Below are positions 8,307-17,488 of a stretch of DNA of 36,197 nucleotides, in pieces (position 1 is the stretch's first letter; every line of letters starts with the position of its first letter). The notes under the pieces are model-generated. The model did not search any database, was not told where the DNA came from, and was given only the letters and a program-made list of their open reading frames with translations. The stretch covers positions 1 to 36,197 of the forward strand of contig JAFLVA010000015.1 of assembly GCA_022508525.1 (NCBI GenBank). Reading direction: 5' to 3'. This DNA is from Erysipelotrichales bacterium. GTDB taxonomy: Bacteria > Bacillota_I > Bacilli_A > RFN20 > CAG-826. The position numbers were made by a program, and so were the translations under genes.

Positions 8307-9390
8307 GAGTATTATATAATGAAATATGAGCGTTCAAAGTTCTTTCAATGTCATATTCCCGGGCTCTTTCAATGCATCTTTTTGATACTTCAGACGCTTT
8401 TTTCCTATCTTTAATCAATTCCTTTATTGCAACAGCAAGAGCTTTGTCATTATTTTCAGGCACTAAAACTGCTGCTCCATTTGCCAACTCCCTCACCCCT
8501 GGAACATCTGTAGCAATAAAAGGTTTTCCCGAGGTCATACATTCCAATGAAGCTATAGACATCCCTTCATAATGTGTAGATAAGACCGTTACATCCGCTT
8601 GATTCATCAATTGAGGAATATCTTTTCTTTCACCTAAAAAAAAGACCTTTTTTTCAAGCCCAAGTTCTCTTGTCAGATATTCCGATTTCATTCTTAACTT
8701 CCATCCTCCGGCAAGCCATAAATTATAATTTTCAGGAAGATGTTTCATTGCCTTAATAAGTGTGGGTTGATCTTTCTGCTTCCTGAATGCACCGACCATA
8801 AGAATTATCTTGGTATCCTTGTCTTTTGGAGGTAAAGATTTGGGTGCTATGTTAGCTTCATGCTTCCTAAATTTTGAAAGGTCAATGCCATTCAGGATAA
8901 CTAATACTTTTTGAGGGTCAATTTTTATAGAATTCAACAAATTTTCCCGGGTTTTTGGACTTACACAGACCACTAAATCATAGGCTGAATAGATTTTGTT
9001 ATCCAGCCTTCGGAACCATTTCAGATTTCTCCTTTTATTTGTGGTATTATGTTCCGTAGTAACGAGTTTGCTGAGATGTTTTACTCCTGCCCAAACGGTT
9101 AATATTTGAGCCGGCGAATTATGGGTATGTATTATATCATACTTCCCTTCTTTAACTGTCTTCCTGATCAGGAATATATTAAGAGGGTTCCACATGTTTA
9201 TAGCACCTTTTCTTCCCTTTATAACCTTAATCCCCAAATCTTCAATTTGTTTAAGCCATCCGGTTTCCGTTCCATCTAACACAAGTAATTCAACGGAATT
9301 GCCTCTATCCCTTAATCGAGGTAAAAGATCAGATACCAGTTTCTCAGCTCCCCCCGTTCTTAACGATGTTATGATATGAAGAATTTTCAA
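8296..9390 (-). CDS. Glycosyltransferase family 4
   Basis: A 364-residue GT-B retaining glycosyltransferase. The N-terminus MKILHIITSLRTGGAEKLV has the GT4 glycine-rich loop (GGAE). Later come a KYDIIHTHNSPAQIL segment (about 92-108), ILMVGAFRKQKDQ (about 196-208) opening the donor domain, and the E-x7-E pair in YEGMSIASLECM (about 275-286) followed by GKPFIATDVPGVREL. Its start overlaps the stop of the next gene upstream by 4 bases. An internal promoter for the DUF5683 gene begins inside its 3' end. Acceptor and donor are unknown. Confidence 0.9.
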   Translation of the reverse strand: MKILHIITSLRTGGAEKLVSDLLPRLRDRGNSVELLVLDGTETGWLKQIEDLGIKVIKGRKGAINMWNPLNIFLIRKTVKEGKYDIIHTHNSPAQILTVWAGVKHLSKLVTTEHNTTNKRRNLKWFRRLDNKIYSAYDLVVCVSPKTRENLLNSIKIDPQKVLVILNGIDLSKFRKHEANIAPKSLPPKDKDTKIILMVGAFRKQKDQPTLIKAMKHLPENYNLWLAGGWKLRMKSEYLTRELGLEKKVFFLGERKDIPQLMNQADVTVLSTHYEGMSIASLECMTSGKPFIATDVPGVRELANGAAVLVPENNDKALAVAIKELIKDRKKASEVSKRCIERAREYDIERTLNAHISLYNTLCK

Positions 9391-10313
9391 TGTCTTTTAT
9401 CTTTAAGAGGACGATAAGCTTTATTCTTCAACAAGATATAAAAATAAAGCAACAGGCCGGCCGGAGAAGTGAGCAATGTGAGAAATTTCTTAGGAGATTT
9501 TTTAAGCCAATCTCTATCATGGGCAATTATACAACTGGATGTGTAATGTATGGCCAATCTAATGTTATTTAAAAAGTTTGACCTCTTGAGCCTCATCTCC
9601 ATAATTCTCTGTTTGACAAAACTATTGGGGCTATCAAGATATTGTCTCCAAATTGATTTTGACATACTGTCAGAATCCTGATAATCCACATAACAGAGAT
9701 TTTTATTCAGCAGGATTACAGGAAGTTCATCACAGGCCTGAAGAATCAAATAAATAGGATTGAAATTCTTTTCGTCAGGGAAACCAACCATAGGAGGGAT
9801 TTTTTTCATTAGATCAGTACGCATCACTTGTTTACTGTCTCCCCGATGTATTCCCTTAATATAAAGGTCAAGAAGATAGCCCTCCTTTAGATTGTCAGGG
9901 AAAAAACCTCCAATCGGTTTAGAGGTCCCGGCATAGAAATCAAGACCGGTAAGACCAGCGTAGTTACTTGAGCCATATTTGCTCCAGGATTCTTTTATAA
10001 TTGCAATAGCATCTTCAGGCATATAATCGTCGCTATCTATGCATACGTTTAGTTCAGTTGAAATGTTTGCATAGGCAGTGTTATAGCCTGTGTAAAGTCC
10101 CCCATTCTCTTTGTAAATATAACGTATAGGTATTTTCCCTTCTTCTATACACCCTTCTATTAAATTAGCAGTGTCATCCATAGAACCGTCATCTATAACC
10201 AGCCATTCAAAATCCTTACATGTCTGGTCACAGAGACTCTTGTATAATCGTGTCAAGGTATGAGCGCGATTATAAGTTGGAGTGAATACTGTCAGTAACC
10301 TATCTGATGACAT
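9387..10313 (-). CDS. Glycosyltransferase family 2
   Basis: A GT-A inverting glycosyltransferase of 308 residues from the preferred start. The N-terminal nucleotide-binding region shows LTVFTPTYNRAHTL and WLVIDDGSMDDT, followed by the metal-binding DSDDY. It has a short hydrophobic C-terminus (LLTSPAGLLLYFYILL), perhaps a membrane contact. I chose the ATG at 10313 over the one at 10349 because MSSDRLLTVFTPTYN fits the usual short lead-in, and the longer form adds 12 residues overlapping the upstream gene by 50 bases instead of 14. It is followed by a GT4 gene with a 4-base overlap. Confidence 0.85.
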   Translation of the reverse strand: MSSDRLLTVFTPTYNRAHTLTRLYKSLCDQTCKDFEWLVIDDGSMDDTANLIEGCIEEGKIPIRYIYKENGGLYTGYNTAYANISTELNVCIDSDDYMPEDAIAIIKESWSKYGSSNYAGLTGLDFYAGTSKPIGGFFPDNLKEGYLLDLYIKGIHRGDSKQVMRTDLMKKIPPMVGFPDEKNFNPIYLILQACDELPVILLNKNLCYVDYQDSDSMSKSIWRQYLDSPNSFVKQRIMEMRLKRSNFLNNIRLAIHYTSSCIIAHDRDWLKKSPKKFLTLLTSPAGLLLYFYILLKNKAYRPLKDKRH

Positions 10314-11271
10314 AAGGAGGAAGATTCTTAAACATTTCGGAATGAACAAATTTCCACCCTTCTTTCAATCCCTTTATATAGTTCCCTATATAAGAGAAAT
10401 TGAATTTTATAAGAGATAACAATAGGAATAATTTAAATTGCCAAAGCTTCTTCAGGATAAAACAAAATTGAGCTAAAGATTTTTTTTTGAAATTTGATTT
10501 TTCAGGTTGGTAACATGTTCTACACCAGACAGCAATCTGAGCCAGAGTACGTTTTTTTATGAAATCCGGACTCTTTCTAAAAGAATCACTTGCCGAACGG
10601 TAATCAAGGTGTTTAATGCCTGAATTGAAAACTACACCGAGTTTTCTTCCGTTTTTGTAAACTTTATAACTTTCAAGCATATCGTCCCCATATGCGAAAG
10701 GTAGATTATCTATCCATAGCTCGTCTTCCATTTTCAGTGAATTGTATGATTCTGTTTTCCATAACATAACATTTCCGGCACAGCTCTGGGATGGATAATA
10801 ATTCTTTCGAGGATTATTCAGATATGAAAAAGAAGCGTTTGGCAAAATTTTGAAAGCCCATTTCTGTGAAAAATGTGGCAATACCAGATTAGTAATAGCA
10901 GCATATAACTTTTTTGAAAAAGGAAGTTTGTAATTGCAGAATGTATCTGCTCCAATAATATCAGTTTTATTTTTTTTTGCCTCTTCAAGAAGTTTCTCCA
11001 CACTTTCAGGCTGTAGAGAAACATCATCATCCAGCATCAGGATATAATCAGTTTTCACGTCATCATAAGAGCGAAGACGTTGGGAAGCCATTCCTTTTTT
11101 TACTTGGATATATTGTTCATCTGCAATCTGAAACTCAGGTCTTTTGTAACCTTCCGGAATAAAAATCAAGACCTCTTTTGGCTGAACTGTCTGAGCATAA
11201 ATTTGGCGTAACTCATTTTCCAAATAAGGGCTACTTCCCAGGGAACGTATGGCTATGATATAATCCGGCAT
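10300..11271 (-). CDS. Glycosyltransferase family 2 (divergent)
   Basis: A 323-residue GT-A-type protein. The start is YIIAIRSLGSSPYLENELRQIYAQT, a variant of the GT2 opening, followed by the metal-binding triad in YILMLDDDVSL (about 87-97). FAYGDDMLESYKVYKNG (about 197-213) sits where GT2 enzymes carry the catalytic base region. The C-terminal third is Lys/Phe-rich with amphipathic helices (LKKLWQFKLFLLLSLIKF), suggesting membrane association. No gene lies directly upstream: an 85-base gap with simple repeats separates it from the GT32 gene. It marks the left limit of the strongly AT-rich part of the locus. Confidence 0.8.
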   Translation of the reverse strand: MPDYIIAIRSLGSSPYLENELRQIYAQTVQPKEVLIFIPEGYKRPEFQIADEQYIQVKKGMASQRLRSYDDVKTDYILMLDDDVSLQPESVEKLLEEAKKNKTDIIGADTFCNYKLPFSKKLYAAITNLVLPHFSQKWAFKILPNASFSYLNNPRKNYYPSQSCAGNVMLWKTESYNSLKMEDELWIDNLPFAYGDDMLESYKVYKNGRKLGVVFNSGIKHLDYRSASDSFRKSPDFIKKRTLAQIAVWCRTCYQPEKSNFKKKSLAQFCFILKKLWQFKLFLLLSLIKFNFSYIGNYIKGLKEGWKFVHSEMFKNLPPYVIR

Positions 11272-11298
11272 CGGGGGGATTGAAGGATGAAGGGGAAA

Positions 11299-11355
11299 AA
11301 GTATTAAGTATGAAGGAGGAAGTATTAAGTATTAAGTATAGAGTATAGAGTATAG
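11299..11355. repeat. Short imperfect tandem/simple repeat in the gap between the GT2 and GT32 genes
   Basis: AGTATTAAGTAT occurs at 11300-11311 and again at 11321-11332, and then runs into AAGTAT and AGAGTAT units up to about 11355. The array is built from AGTAT-type pentamers and heptamers. It fills most of the intergenic space and touches the stop of the GT32 gene. Similar degenerate repeats occur in intergenic DNA of some Bacteroidota; origin by slippage is inference. It also coincides with a visible drop in GC content to its right. Confidence 0.7.
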
Positions 11356-11356
11356 G

Positions 11357-12118
11357 TTAGGATTGACGGTAAATGGGGTCGTAAAAATGTACTATCTTTT
11401 TTCTCAAGAAATGGTAGTTAAAGCCATATATACAATTAAATAATTTAGAAGGTAAATAGCCTTTAATTCTTTTATTATTACATGAATCTGACCAAGAATT
11501 GGCAAACAAATGACTGGTATAACTAACCGGGAATCTTTTAGGCATTACATTATCTCTTCCATTAAAGAATTTATATGGAAATAAATTGAAAATAGTTGAA
11601 TTAAAATCAAATTCAGATTCTGATGATATTTTTTTAAAGCTATATAGCGGAAAGAGCCGTTCAAAGAAAACGACAGGTAAGTTTTTAATATTTAGTGTTC
11701 CATCTGGATTAATAAAATCTCTATCGGTATAAAAATCTATTACTTTTTTTATCCATGATAATCCAGGTTGAGCGCCAATTATGGCAGGTTCAAATGCCCC
11801 TATAAAATCCTGACCAATGAAATATGGAAGTTGTAATAAATCATTAAAGGATTTATAAACCAAAACATCGGTGTCTAAATAGATACCTCCATCCGTATAT
11901 AGAGCATATAACCTAATATAATCTGCCGCAAAAGCATATTTCTTAGCTTCATAAGCTTCTTTTACCCATTTTACTGAATCAATATCAAAATTTTCCTTGT
12001 TCCAAAGTTTAAATTCATAATCCCCTAAATATTTGTACCACGATTGAATACATTCCTGAATATTGGGAGGATAGGGATCGTTTGAAAGCCAACAATAATG
12101 GATTATTTTAGGCACCAT
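11357..12118 (-). CDS. Glycosyltransferase family 32 (DXD-type capsular polysaccharide glycosyltransferase)
   Basis: A 253-residue GT-A retaining glycosyltransferase of the OCH1-like/Gly_transf_sug family. The N-terminus MVPKIIHYCWLSNDPYP is the family's opening motif, followed by CIQSWYKYLGDYEFKLWN. AADYIRLYALYTDGGIYLDTDVLV (about 64-87) contains the DXD metal site as D-T-D. A PAIIGAQPG segment follows. The C-terminus is somewhat longer and more basic than the minimal family, with no extra domain. It has a 255-base non-coding region upstream, so it may start its own transcript. Confidence 0.9.
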   Translation of the reverse strand: MVPKIIHYCWLSNDPYPPNIQECIQSWYKYLGDYEFKLWNKENFDIDSVKWVKEAYEAKKYAFAADYIRLYALYTDGGIYLDTDVLVYKSFNDLLQLPYFIGQDFIGAFEPAIIGAQPGLSWIKKVIDFYTDRDFINPDGTLNIKNLPVVFFERLFPLYSFKKISSESEFDFNSTIFNLFPYKFFNGRDNVMPKRFPVSYTSHLFANSWSDSCNNKRIKGYLPSKLFNCIYGFNYHFLRKKIVHFYDPIYRQS

Positions 12119-12373
12119 GTTTTAAATAGGATTTATAGAAGAGGAATTTTATTCATTTGCCATCTTATATTTTATCAAATTAAATTTCCTGACAGATAAA
12201 CTAAACCTTTCTTTTCAGATTTTGTACTTTAAAAGATTTCAAGCATATAATCTTTTATCTTATTATATGATAATGTAAAACCAAAACTAATACGGAAACT
12301 AAAAATAAAAAGTGAATATTTCTAAATTAAATATTTGATTTTTGGTTAATTAATTTGAATTTCATGTAAATTT
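12119..12373. other. AT-rich intergenic region between the GT25 and GT32 genes
   Basis: This 255-base gap has no convincing gene. TAGTTTTG on the minus strand at 12289-12282 matches the -7 consensus TAnnTTTG, but no TTTG lies 19-21 bases before it and the GT32 start is about 160 bases away. One minus-strand frame is open for about 30 codons and ends in NKIKDYMLEIF before TAA; it may be chance in such AT-rich DNA or the tail of a lost gene. Confidence 0.4.
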
Positions 12374-13132
12374 TTAATTATCCCTATGCAACAATCCGTC
12401 TTCATACATTCCGATCATTTTAAGGGTTCTTCTAATTAATCCTTCACTTTTATTTCTTAACCAAGTTAATAATTTAAATTTATACTCACCTCTCAATCCT
12501 ATCCTTATAGTTGATTTCCTGCCAACATCAGGTTCTGGGTCTATAAGATGTGGAGTGAGACCATAAATTTCAATTCCCAAAGATCCTATTCGTCTCCAAT
12601 CATCTGCTAAATAAAAGGGGGTTTCTTTTAGAATTATTGATGCTGCCTCACGATTAATTAAATACGAATGAGCTATTCTTGCATCAAAAACTTTACATAA
12701 TCTATAATTTGCATTTATTTTTTTTGTTTTATAATACCAAAACCAACCGGATAATAAAAGAATTCTTGGTTTATTACTATGCATCAAAGAATTAATATAA
12801 CTAATAATTTTTTCATAGTTTATTTTAGATTTTATATCGTCTTCTAGTACTAGACAATAGACATCATTAGTCTCAATTAATTTTTTATAGCATTCCCTAT
12901 GACTCAAGCAACATCCAATTTCCTGATTTTTAATATTCCATAAATGATTTTTATAATATTTTTCCCCATTAAATAAATAATTAATTTCATTTTTACTAAG
13001 TAAATTTCCGTCAATTCCTTTAACAATTTCAACATTAAATAATTTAAGATTAGGTACGAGATTATTAATAACATGTTTTTTTCTTAAAAAATTTGTTTCT
13101 AAATTGATAATATAACACCTTATTTTCTCCAT
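12374..13132 (-). CDS. Glycosyltransferase family 25 (LPS-type)
   Basis: A 252-residue member of the LPS/LOS glycosyltransferase family GT25. It opens with IRCYIINLETNFLRK, the usual I-N-L-x-x-x-x-R start. Further on are EIGCCLSHRECYKKLI (about 72-87), with the family-defining E-I-G-C-x-x-SH, and CLVLEDDI (about 93-100), with the acidic metal-binding cluster. The C-terminal region DVGRKSTIR matches the D-x-G-x-S-x-I area. GT25 enzymes often add galactose or similar residues to lipooligosaccharide; the sugar here is unknown. It is separated from neighbours by short AT-rich gaps on both sides, unlike the overlapping genes elsewhere in the locus. Confidence 0.88.
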   Translation of the reverse strand: MEKIRCYIINLETNFLRKKHVINNLVPNLKLFNVEIVKGIDGNLLSKNEINYLFNGEKYYKNHLWNIKNQEIGCCLSHRECYKKLIETNDVYCLVLEDDIKSKINYEKIISYINSLMHSNKPRILLLSGWFWYYKTKKINANYRLCKVFDARIAHSYLINREAASIILKETPFYLADDWRRIGSLGIEIYGLTPHLIDPEPDVGRKSTIRIGLRGEYKFKLLTWLRNKSEGLIRRTLKMIGMYEDGLLHRDN

Positions 13133-13218
13133 ATATGTTTATATTGTATTGAGACAGTAAAATTTAATATTTTGAATAAATGTAAAATTTATTTTTATCA
13201 TTTTGGCTATTTTATACT

Positions 13219-14244
13219 TTAGAATGAGTGTAAAACATATGGTTTCATTGAAATTAAGGAAGCCAATTCTGGAAATCCCGATTGGTACATCTCCTGGCTC
13301 TTTACCTGATATACCTTTTCTGCATTCATTATCAAATAGAAATCTAAAAAAGATTTTGTCCAAATTTCGGTATTAATTTCTTCATTCTTATTATATTCAG
13401 GATGCTTAATTTCTTTATCCACAAAATAAATTCTACTGTCTAAATTTTCTATTTTTTTTAAAAAAAAATAAGAATCGCTTGTCACAACGGCTTTAAAATT
13501 TTTGGGTAATTTTTTAAGGAGGGATTTTAACTCATTAATATTTTTTTCAAGTAATAGCATCTTTTCTCTTTCTTCTAAAGGTTTCCCAACAATATCCTTA
13601 AAATCATTGAATAAATTGCCAAATCTAAAAGTATAAGAACAGTATTGACTACCAATTTTTTTTATATGAAAATTTAATTCCGATTTTAAATCATCGGAGC
13701 ATTGAAATAGTTCATTAAATAAGGTTTTAAAAGGGATTTTCTTATTCACTAGATTGGAATATACTAAAAGATTTTTGTTAGTTTTCATTGCCCGCAGTAA
13801 GAAACTCTTCTTTATTAAATTTTTCCAACCTTCAATATTAGAGTCTATAATAACAGGAAAACTTATATTATGATTTTTATAATCCTTAATTCTATTAATT
13901 CTCCAGTCAAAAGTATTAGGCCATATAAAGCTTTCTAGTTTAAAGGGTGAATCCCAGTAAATAAAAAAGGGTATTACATTTTTTTTTGAATAAAAATATA
14001 TCGTCAACAAACCTCTCAGCCTATCTGCAAGGCCACCATGATTTTTAGATCCGTCACAAACAAAAATAATTTTTCTATCTTTTATAATACCTCTTTTTAA
14101 AAAAAAATTAAATTTTTTATCAGATGGTGTCCAATCTTTTAATTTTATTTTAAATAGAAAAAAATAAATAAATAATTTATAATAATGAGATACCCAAAAA
14201 ATTAAAACCTTAAACATTATATTTGATTTTATAAAACTCTTCAT
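13219..14244 (-). CDS. Fucosyltransferase-like GT-B protein (NodZ/GT23-like motif), highly divergent
   Basis: A 341-residue, extremely Lys/Ile/Asn/Phe-rich protein from one of the most AT-rich parts of the window. A hydrophobic segment at about 11-32 could anchor it to the membrane. GGLADRLRGL at 70-79 resembles the G-G-x-x-D-x-L-x-G motif of NodZ/GT23-type and related fucosyltransferases. The C-terminus has AVVTSDSYFFLKK and HPEYNKNEEINTEIW followed by a FLDFYLIMNAEKV segment, which resembles the conserved 'D..F/L.A....' end of that superfamily. The call rests on the motif and on context, as a GT10 fucosyltransferase is also present. It could instead be an uncharacterised glycan transferase. 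Confidence 0.5.
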   Translation of the reverse strand: MKSFIKSNIMFKVLIFWVSHYYKLFIYFFLFKIKLKDWTPSDKKFNFFLKRGIIKDRKIIFVCDGSKNHGGLADRLRGLLTIYFYSKKNVIPFFIYWDSPFKLESFIWPNTFDWRINRIKDYKNHNISFPVIIDSNIEGWKNLIKKSFLLRAMKTNKNLLVYSNLVNKKIPFKTLFNELFQCSDDLKSELNFHIKKIGSQYCSYTFRFGNLFNDFKDIVGKPLEEREKMLLLEKNINELKSLLKKLPKNFKAVVTSDSYFFLKKIENLDSRIYFVDKEIKHPEYNKNEEINTEIWTKSFLDFYLIMNAEKVYQVKSQEMYQSGFPELASLISMKPYVLHSF

Positions 14245-14399
14245 ATAAGAGCTTCATATTAATTAATAAAAATTCGCTGAGAAAATATAAAAAGAAAAAT
14301 TGTTGGTAAAGTAAAATATCTTATTACAACTAGAAATTCCTCATTAATTGAAATTTTTAGTAAAGTTTGATTTTTAATTAAATTTAAAGTTTAAAGTAC

Positions 14400-15527
14400 T
14401 CAAAGTAAGTTGTAAAAAAGATCTAACCATTGTTTAATTATATTATCAATTCTATAATCTTCTGATTTTAATTTTGCATTTAAACCCATTATCTTTCTTA
14501 AATCATTATTTCCCATTAATTGTATTATTTTTTTTGCCATAAGTAATTCATTGTTTACCGGAACCAGGTAACCATTGAAGCCATCAACAATTATATCTTT
14601 AGGACCGCAAGGACATTCATATGCAATGACAGGAAGCCCATAGGCCATTGCTTCTAAAAGAACTAAAGGAAACCCTTCATAGATGGAAGTCATTACAAAA
14701 GCTGAGGCATTTCCATAAATTGCATTATGATCAAGCGAATTCCCTCTAATAAAAATATTTTTTGAAAGCTTATTGGTAATAATTTGTTTTTGAAGTTCAT
14801 CTTTCAGTATTCCTTCCCCATAAATTTCTAATATCCAATTCGGATATGATTTTAATGCTATTCTGAATGCTTCAATTAAAGACTTAAAGTTCTTTTGGTC
14901 CACTAATCTCCCTACAGCCACGAATTTTCCACTGGATAATGTTGATAAATTAGAGGACAATACGGTAATAGGATTGGGAATATTTATAACATTTTTATTT
15001 TTTCCCCAATTAGTGTATTTATCTTCTTTTGTAAGAACTATAACTTTATCATATTTTTTTATTTTTAAATTGAAATCATAGATATTTATTAAATGAGCTC
15101 CAATCTTTTGCAAAACATTATTAGCAGCTCTCAATCGATAAAATTTGTCATAGTGAAATTCTCTAATTTTTTTCCAGTTACCTTTTATTTCCGGTAATAA
15201 ATATTTTTCTGACTGTCCAACTGAAATAACAATATCCGGACTTATTTCTTTAAGAATTTTAGATAGTTTTATCTTATGAATTCTTCTTTTAATAATAATC
15301 CCTTTTATAACATGAAATTTTGATTTCCAATCATCTTTATAATATTTAATTTCCAAATCAATTAGATGAACTTTTTTTAAAAGTTTATCTCCTTTCTCCC
15401 CTTCGTGATCTGTTACTATTACAAATACTTCATGTCCCTTTAAAGCTAAGGCATTAGCTTTGTTAACTGTTACTGAAGAAATACCTCCAATTTCTTGTAT
15501 GCTATTAAGGCAATATGCTATTTTCAT
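14400..15527 (-). CDS. Glycosyltransferase family 4
   Basis: A 375-residue GT-B retaining enzyme. The N-terminus MKIAYCLNSIQEIGGISSV carries the glycine loop. SGKFVAVGRLVDQKNFKSLI (about 199-218) opens the donor domain, and YEGFPLVLLEAM (about 278-289) holds the E-x7-E pair. It is followed by ECPCGPKDIIVDGFNGYLVP, a signature I associate with one GT4 subgroup that includes GalNAc-type transferases. The donor assignment is only suggestive. It lies 17 bases after the GT2 triplet and before a 155-base gap, so it may end that sub-operon. Confidence 0.9.
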   Translation of the reverse strand: MKIAYCLNSIQEIGGISSVTVNKANALALKGHEVFVIVTDHEGEKGDKLLKKVHLIDLEIKYYKDDWKSKFHVIKGIIIKRRIHKIKLSKILKEISPDIVISVGQSEKYLLPEIKGNWKKIREFHYDKFYRLRAANNVLQKIGAHLINIYDFNLKIKKYDKVIVLTKEDKYTNWGKNKNVINIPNPITVLSSNLSTLSSGKFVAVGRLVDQKNFKSLIEAFRIALKSYPNWILEIYGEGILKDELQKQIITNKLSKNIFIRGNSLDHNAIYGNASAFVMTSIYEGFPLVLLEAMAYGLPVIAYECPCGPKDIIVDGFNGYLVPVNNELLMAKKIIQLMGNNDLRKIMGLNAKLKSEDYRIDNIIKQWLDLFYNLL

Positions 15528-15544
15528 CTAAAATAGAGCTATGT

Positions 15545-16510
15545 TCATTTCTTTAAAAGAGGAATAATCTTTCTGAAAATTTTATATAAATATGGTTGAT
15601 AATAAAATAATAATAGAAAAAATTTAAATTGAAAGGGGATACTCTTATTAATAACAAACTCTTTTTGAGTTTCTTTAACTATTTTACGATTATTATAATT
15701 TATATCTTTAAAAATCTGTTTATAATTTTCTGCATTATAACTCATACTTAAGATCGTTTTATATAAACGTATAAGACAATTGCCTCTGGTTGTAATTTCA
15801 TTTTTAGGTATTTCCTGTAGTATTTGATAATAACATTTTACAGCAGAAAAAAACCTCTCAGGTTTAACGTTTCGGAATTGTGAAGAGTTATGTTGGTACC
15901 AAAAATACATATATTTTTGAACAATAATTGCCTTCTTTATTTTATAGCTTACTTGGAAGCTGAATTCAATATCTTCTCCTATAGTATTTTTAAATTTAAG
16001 ATCTTGTAATATTTCTCTTTTGTATAATTTTGCCCAAATAAAACCGTAAGGCTCATCATAATTTTCAATCTCGAAAAGTTTTTGTCTTATTTCTAAACCG
16101 GAAATTTCCTTAATGAAATATTCTTTTAATAAAGGGGACAGATAATAATGTTCAGTTTTTTTATATAAAACCATTGAAAGGGAATAATCTCCTCGATTAA
16201 TGGACTCATAAAGGGATTGAAGGTAATCAGGAGAAATCCAATCATCATTGTCAATAAAAGAAATATATTCCCCTTGGGAGAGTTTCAAACCGAGGTTCCG
16301 AGCTTCAGAAACACCTTTATTGTTTTGATGGATTACTTTTATTCTACTATCTTTAGCTGCATATTTATCACAGATTAAACTTGTGCCATCAGAACTTCCA
16401 TCATCAATAATAATTAACTCAATATCAGTATAGGTTTGCGATAGGACACTTTCTAAGCATCGCTCGATATATTTAATGCTATTAAAGACCGGAAGTATTA
16501 CGCTAATCAT
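15545..16510 (-). CDS. Glycosyltransferase family 2 (last of three tandem paralogues)
   Basis: A 321-residue GT-A inverting enzyme with the opening ISVILPVFNSIKYIERCLESVL, then ELIIIDDGSSDGT, a VSEARNLGL helix and the metal-binding FIDNDDW (about 84-90). Position about 177 carries NTIGEDIEFSFQ, a segment shared with the two genes upstream. The C-terminus has hydrophobic helices (FKFFLLLFYYQPYLYKIF) that probably contact the membrane. The start overlaps the stop of the next gene by 4 bases. It resembles EpsH/EpsJ-type polysaccharide transferases; the sugar is unknown. Confidence 0.9.
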   Translation of the reverse strand: MISVILPVFNSIKYIERCLESVLSQTYTDIELIIIDDGSSDGTSLICDKYAAKDSRIKVIHQNNKGVSEARNLGLKLSQGEYISFIDNDDWISPDYLQSLYESINRGDYSLSMVLYKKTEHYYLSPLLKEYFIKEISGLEIRQKLFEIENYDEPYGFIWAKLYKREILQDLKFKNTIGEDIEFSFQVSYKIKKAIIVQKYMYFWYQHNSSQFRNVKPERFFSAVKCYYQILQEIPKNEITTRGNCLIRLYKTILSMSYNAENYKQIFKDINYNNRKIVKETQKEFVINKSIPFQFKFFLLLFYYQPYLYKIFRKIIPLLKK

Positions 16511-17475
16511 TTTTTATAATAACTTCTATATTTCATTATATTTAAAAAAAAGAAATATAAAGAGGGGAATAAGAGAAATATTTTAATGGCACATTTAAAT
16601 CCCCAATTTATCGATTTGTTCTTTTTAAATTCATTCCAACCGTAACTTGAAATCTCATTAATTCTTTTTTTTATAACTTTTGCTTCTTTTTGATATCTAT
16701 AATTTCTATTTATTACGTTAAGATAAAATCGTTTTAGTGCAAACCCTCTTATTTCATAATCATTATATTGGAAATTATTTAGGCAATACAGCCATACATT
16801 AAGCTCCTCAACGTCTCTTGTTATGGAAGCTTTGCATGAAATTGAGTCAGGCCTCCTTACCCAAATATAAAGTTTTAAATCTATATAAACTGCTATGTTT
16901 ATTCTTTGAAGTAGACGACTATTGAATTCTATATCTTCACCTATAATATTTTTAAATAATAAACCCTCCAATAATGATCTTCTATAAATTTTACCCCATA
17001 CCATTAAATCAGTATAACATTTGGAATCTACACTAAACAGCCTTTTTATCATTTGTTGTTTGTTTAAATATTCAATTTTAAATTTTGATGGTAAAATATT
17101 AGTATAATTTGATGGGATTCCTCGTTCGGTGTCAACAAATACAATATCTATATCTTTTTTCAGAAAATAATTCATTATAATTTCACAAAATTGAGGATGA
17201 ATATAATCATCTCCATCAACGAACAAAATGAAATCTCCTATAGCTTTTCTGAGACCTAAATTTCTTGAAGATGAAACACCTCCATTATTTTTATGAAATA
17301 CTTTAATTCGATTGTCTATTTTTGCAAATTTTTCACAAATCTCTCCAGATCCATCTTTACTACCATCGTCAATCAATAAAATTTCTATATCTTGATAGGT
17401 TTGGTGTATAATGCTCTCAATACACATTGGTAAATAGTCCTTTTCATTATATATAGCCACAATTATACTTATCAT
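16507..17475 (-). CDS. Glycosyltransferase family 2 (middle of three tandem paralogues)
   Basis: A 322-residue GT2 enzyme with ISIIVAIYNEKDYLPMCIESII, EILLIDDGSKDGS, GVSSSRNLGL and FVDGDDY in the usual order across the first 95 residues. It shares the NIIGEDIEFNSR segment with its neighbour and has the same length and a similar hydrophobic C-terminus, so tandem duplication is likely. The 4-base overlap with the gene downstream and a 13-base gap to the one upstream show a tight operon. Specificity is likely to differ from its paralogues because the C-terminal two-thirds are clearly diverged. Confidence 0.9.
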   Translation of the reverse strand: MISIIVAIYNEKDYLPMCIESIIHQTYQDIEILLIDDGSKDGSGEICEKFAKIDNRIKVFHKNNGGVSSSRNLGLRKAIGDFILFVDGDDYIHPQFCEIIMNYFLKKDIDIVFVDTERGIPSNYTNILPSKFKIEYLNKQQMIKRLFSVDSKCYTDLMVWGKIYRRSLLEGLLFKNIIGEDIEFNSRLLQRINIAVYIDLKLYIWVRRPDSISCKASITRDVEELNVWLYCLNNFQYNDYEIRGFALKRFYLNVINRNYRYQKEAKVIKKRINEISSYGWNEFKKNKSINWGFKCAIKIFLLFPSLYFFFLNIMKYRSYYKK

Positions 17476-17488
17476 GAAAAGAAATTTA

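Noticed and set aside
11299-11355. The AGTAT-based repeats as a CRISPR array or phase-variation promoter
   Set aside because: Units are far too short and have no unique spacers for CRISPR. There are no inverted repeats or nearby recombinase, so invertible-promoter switching is not supported within the window.
13139-13363. A 74-codon minus-strand frame overlapping the end of the fucosyltransferase-like gene
   Set aside because: Two-thirds of it is an out-of-frame reading of that gene and the rest is AT-rich spacer; no family resemblance.
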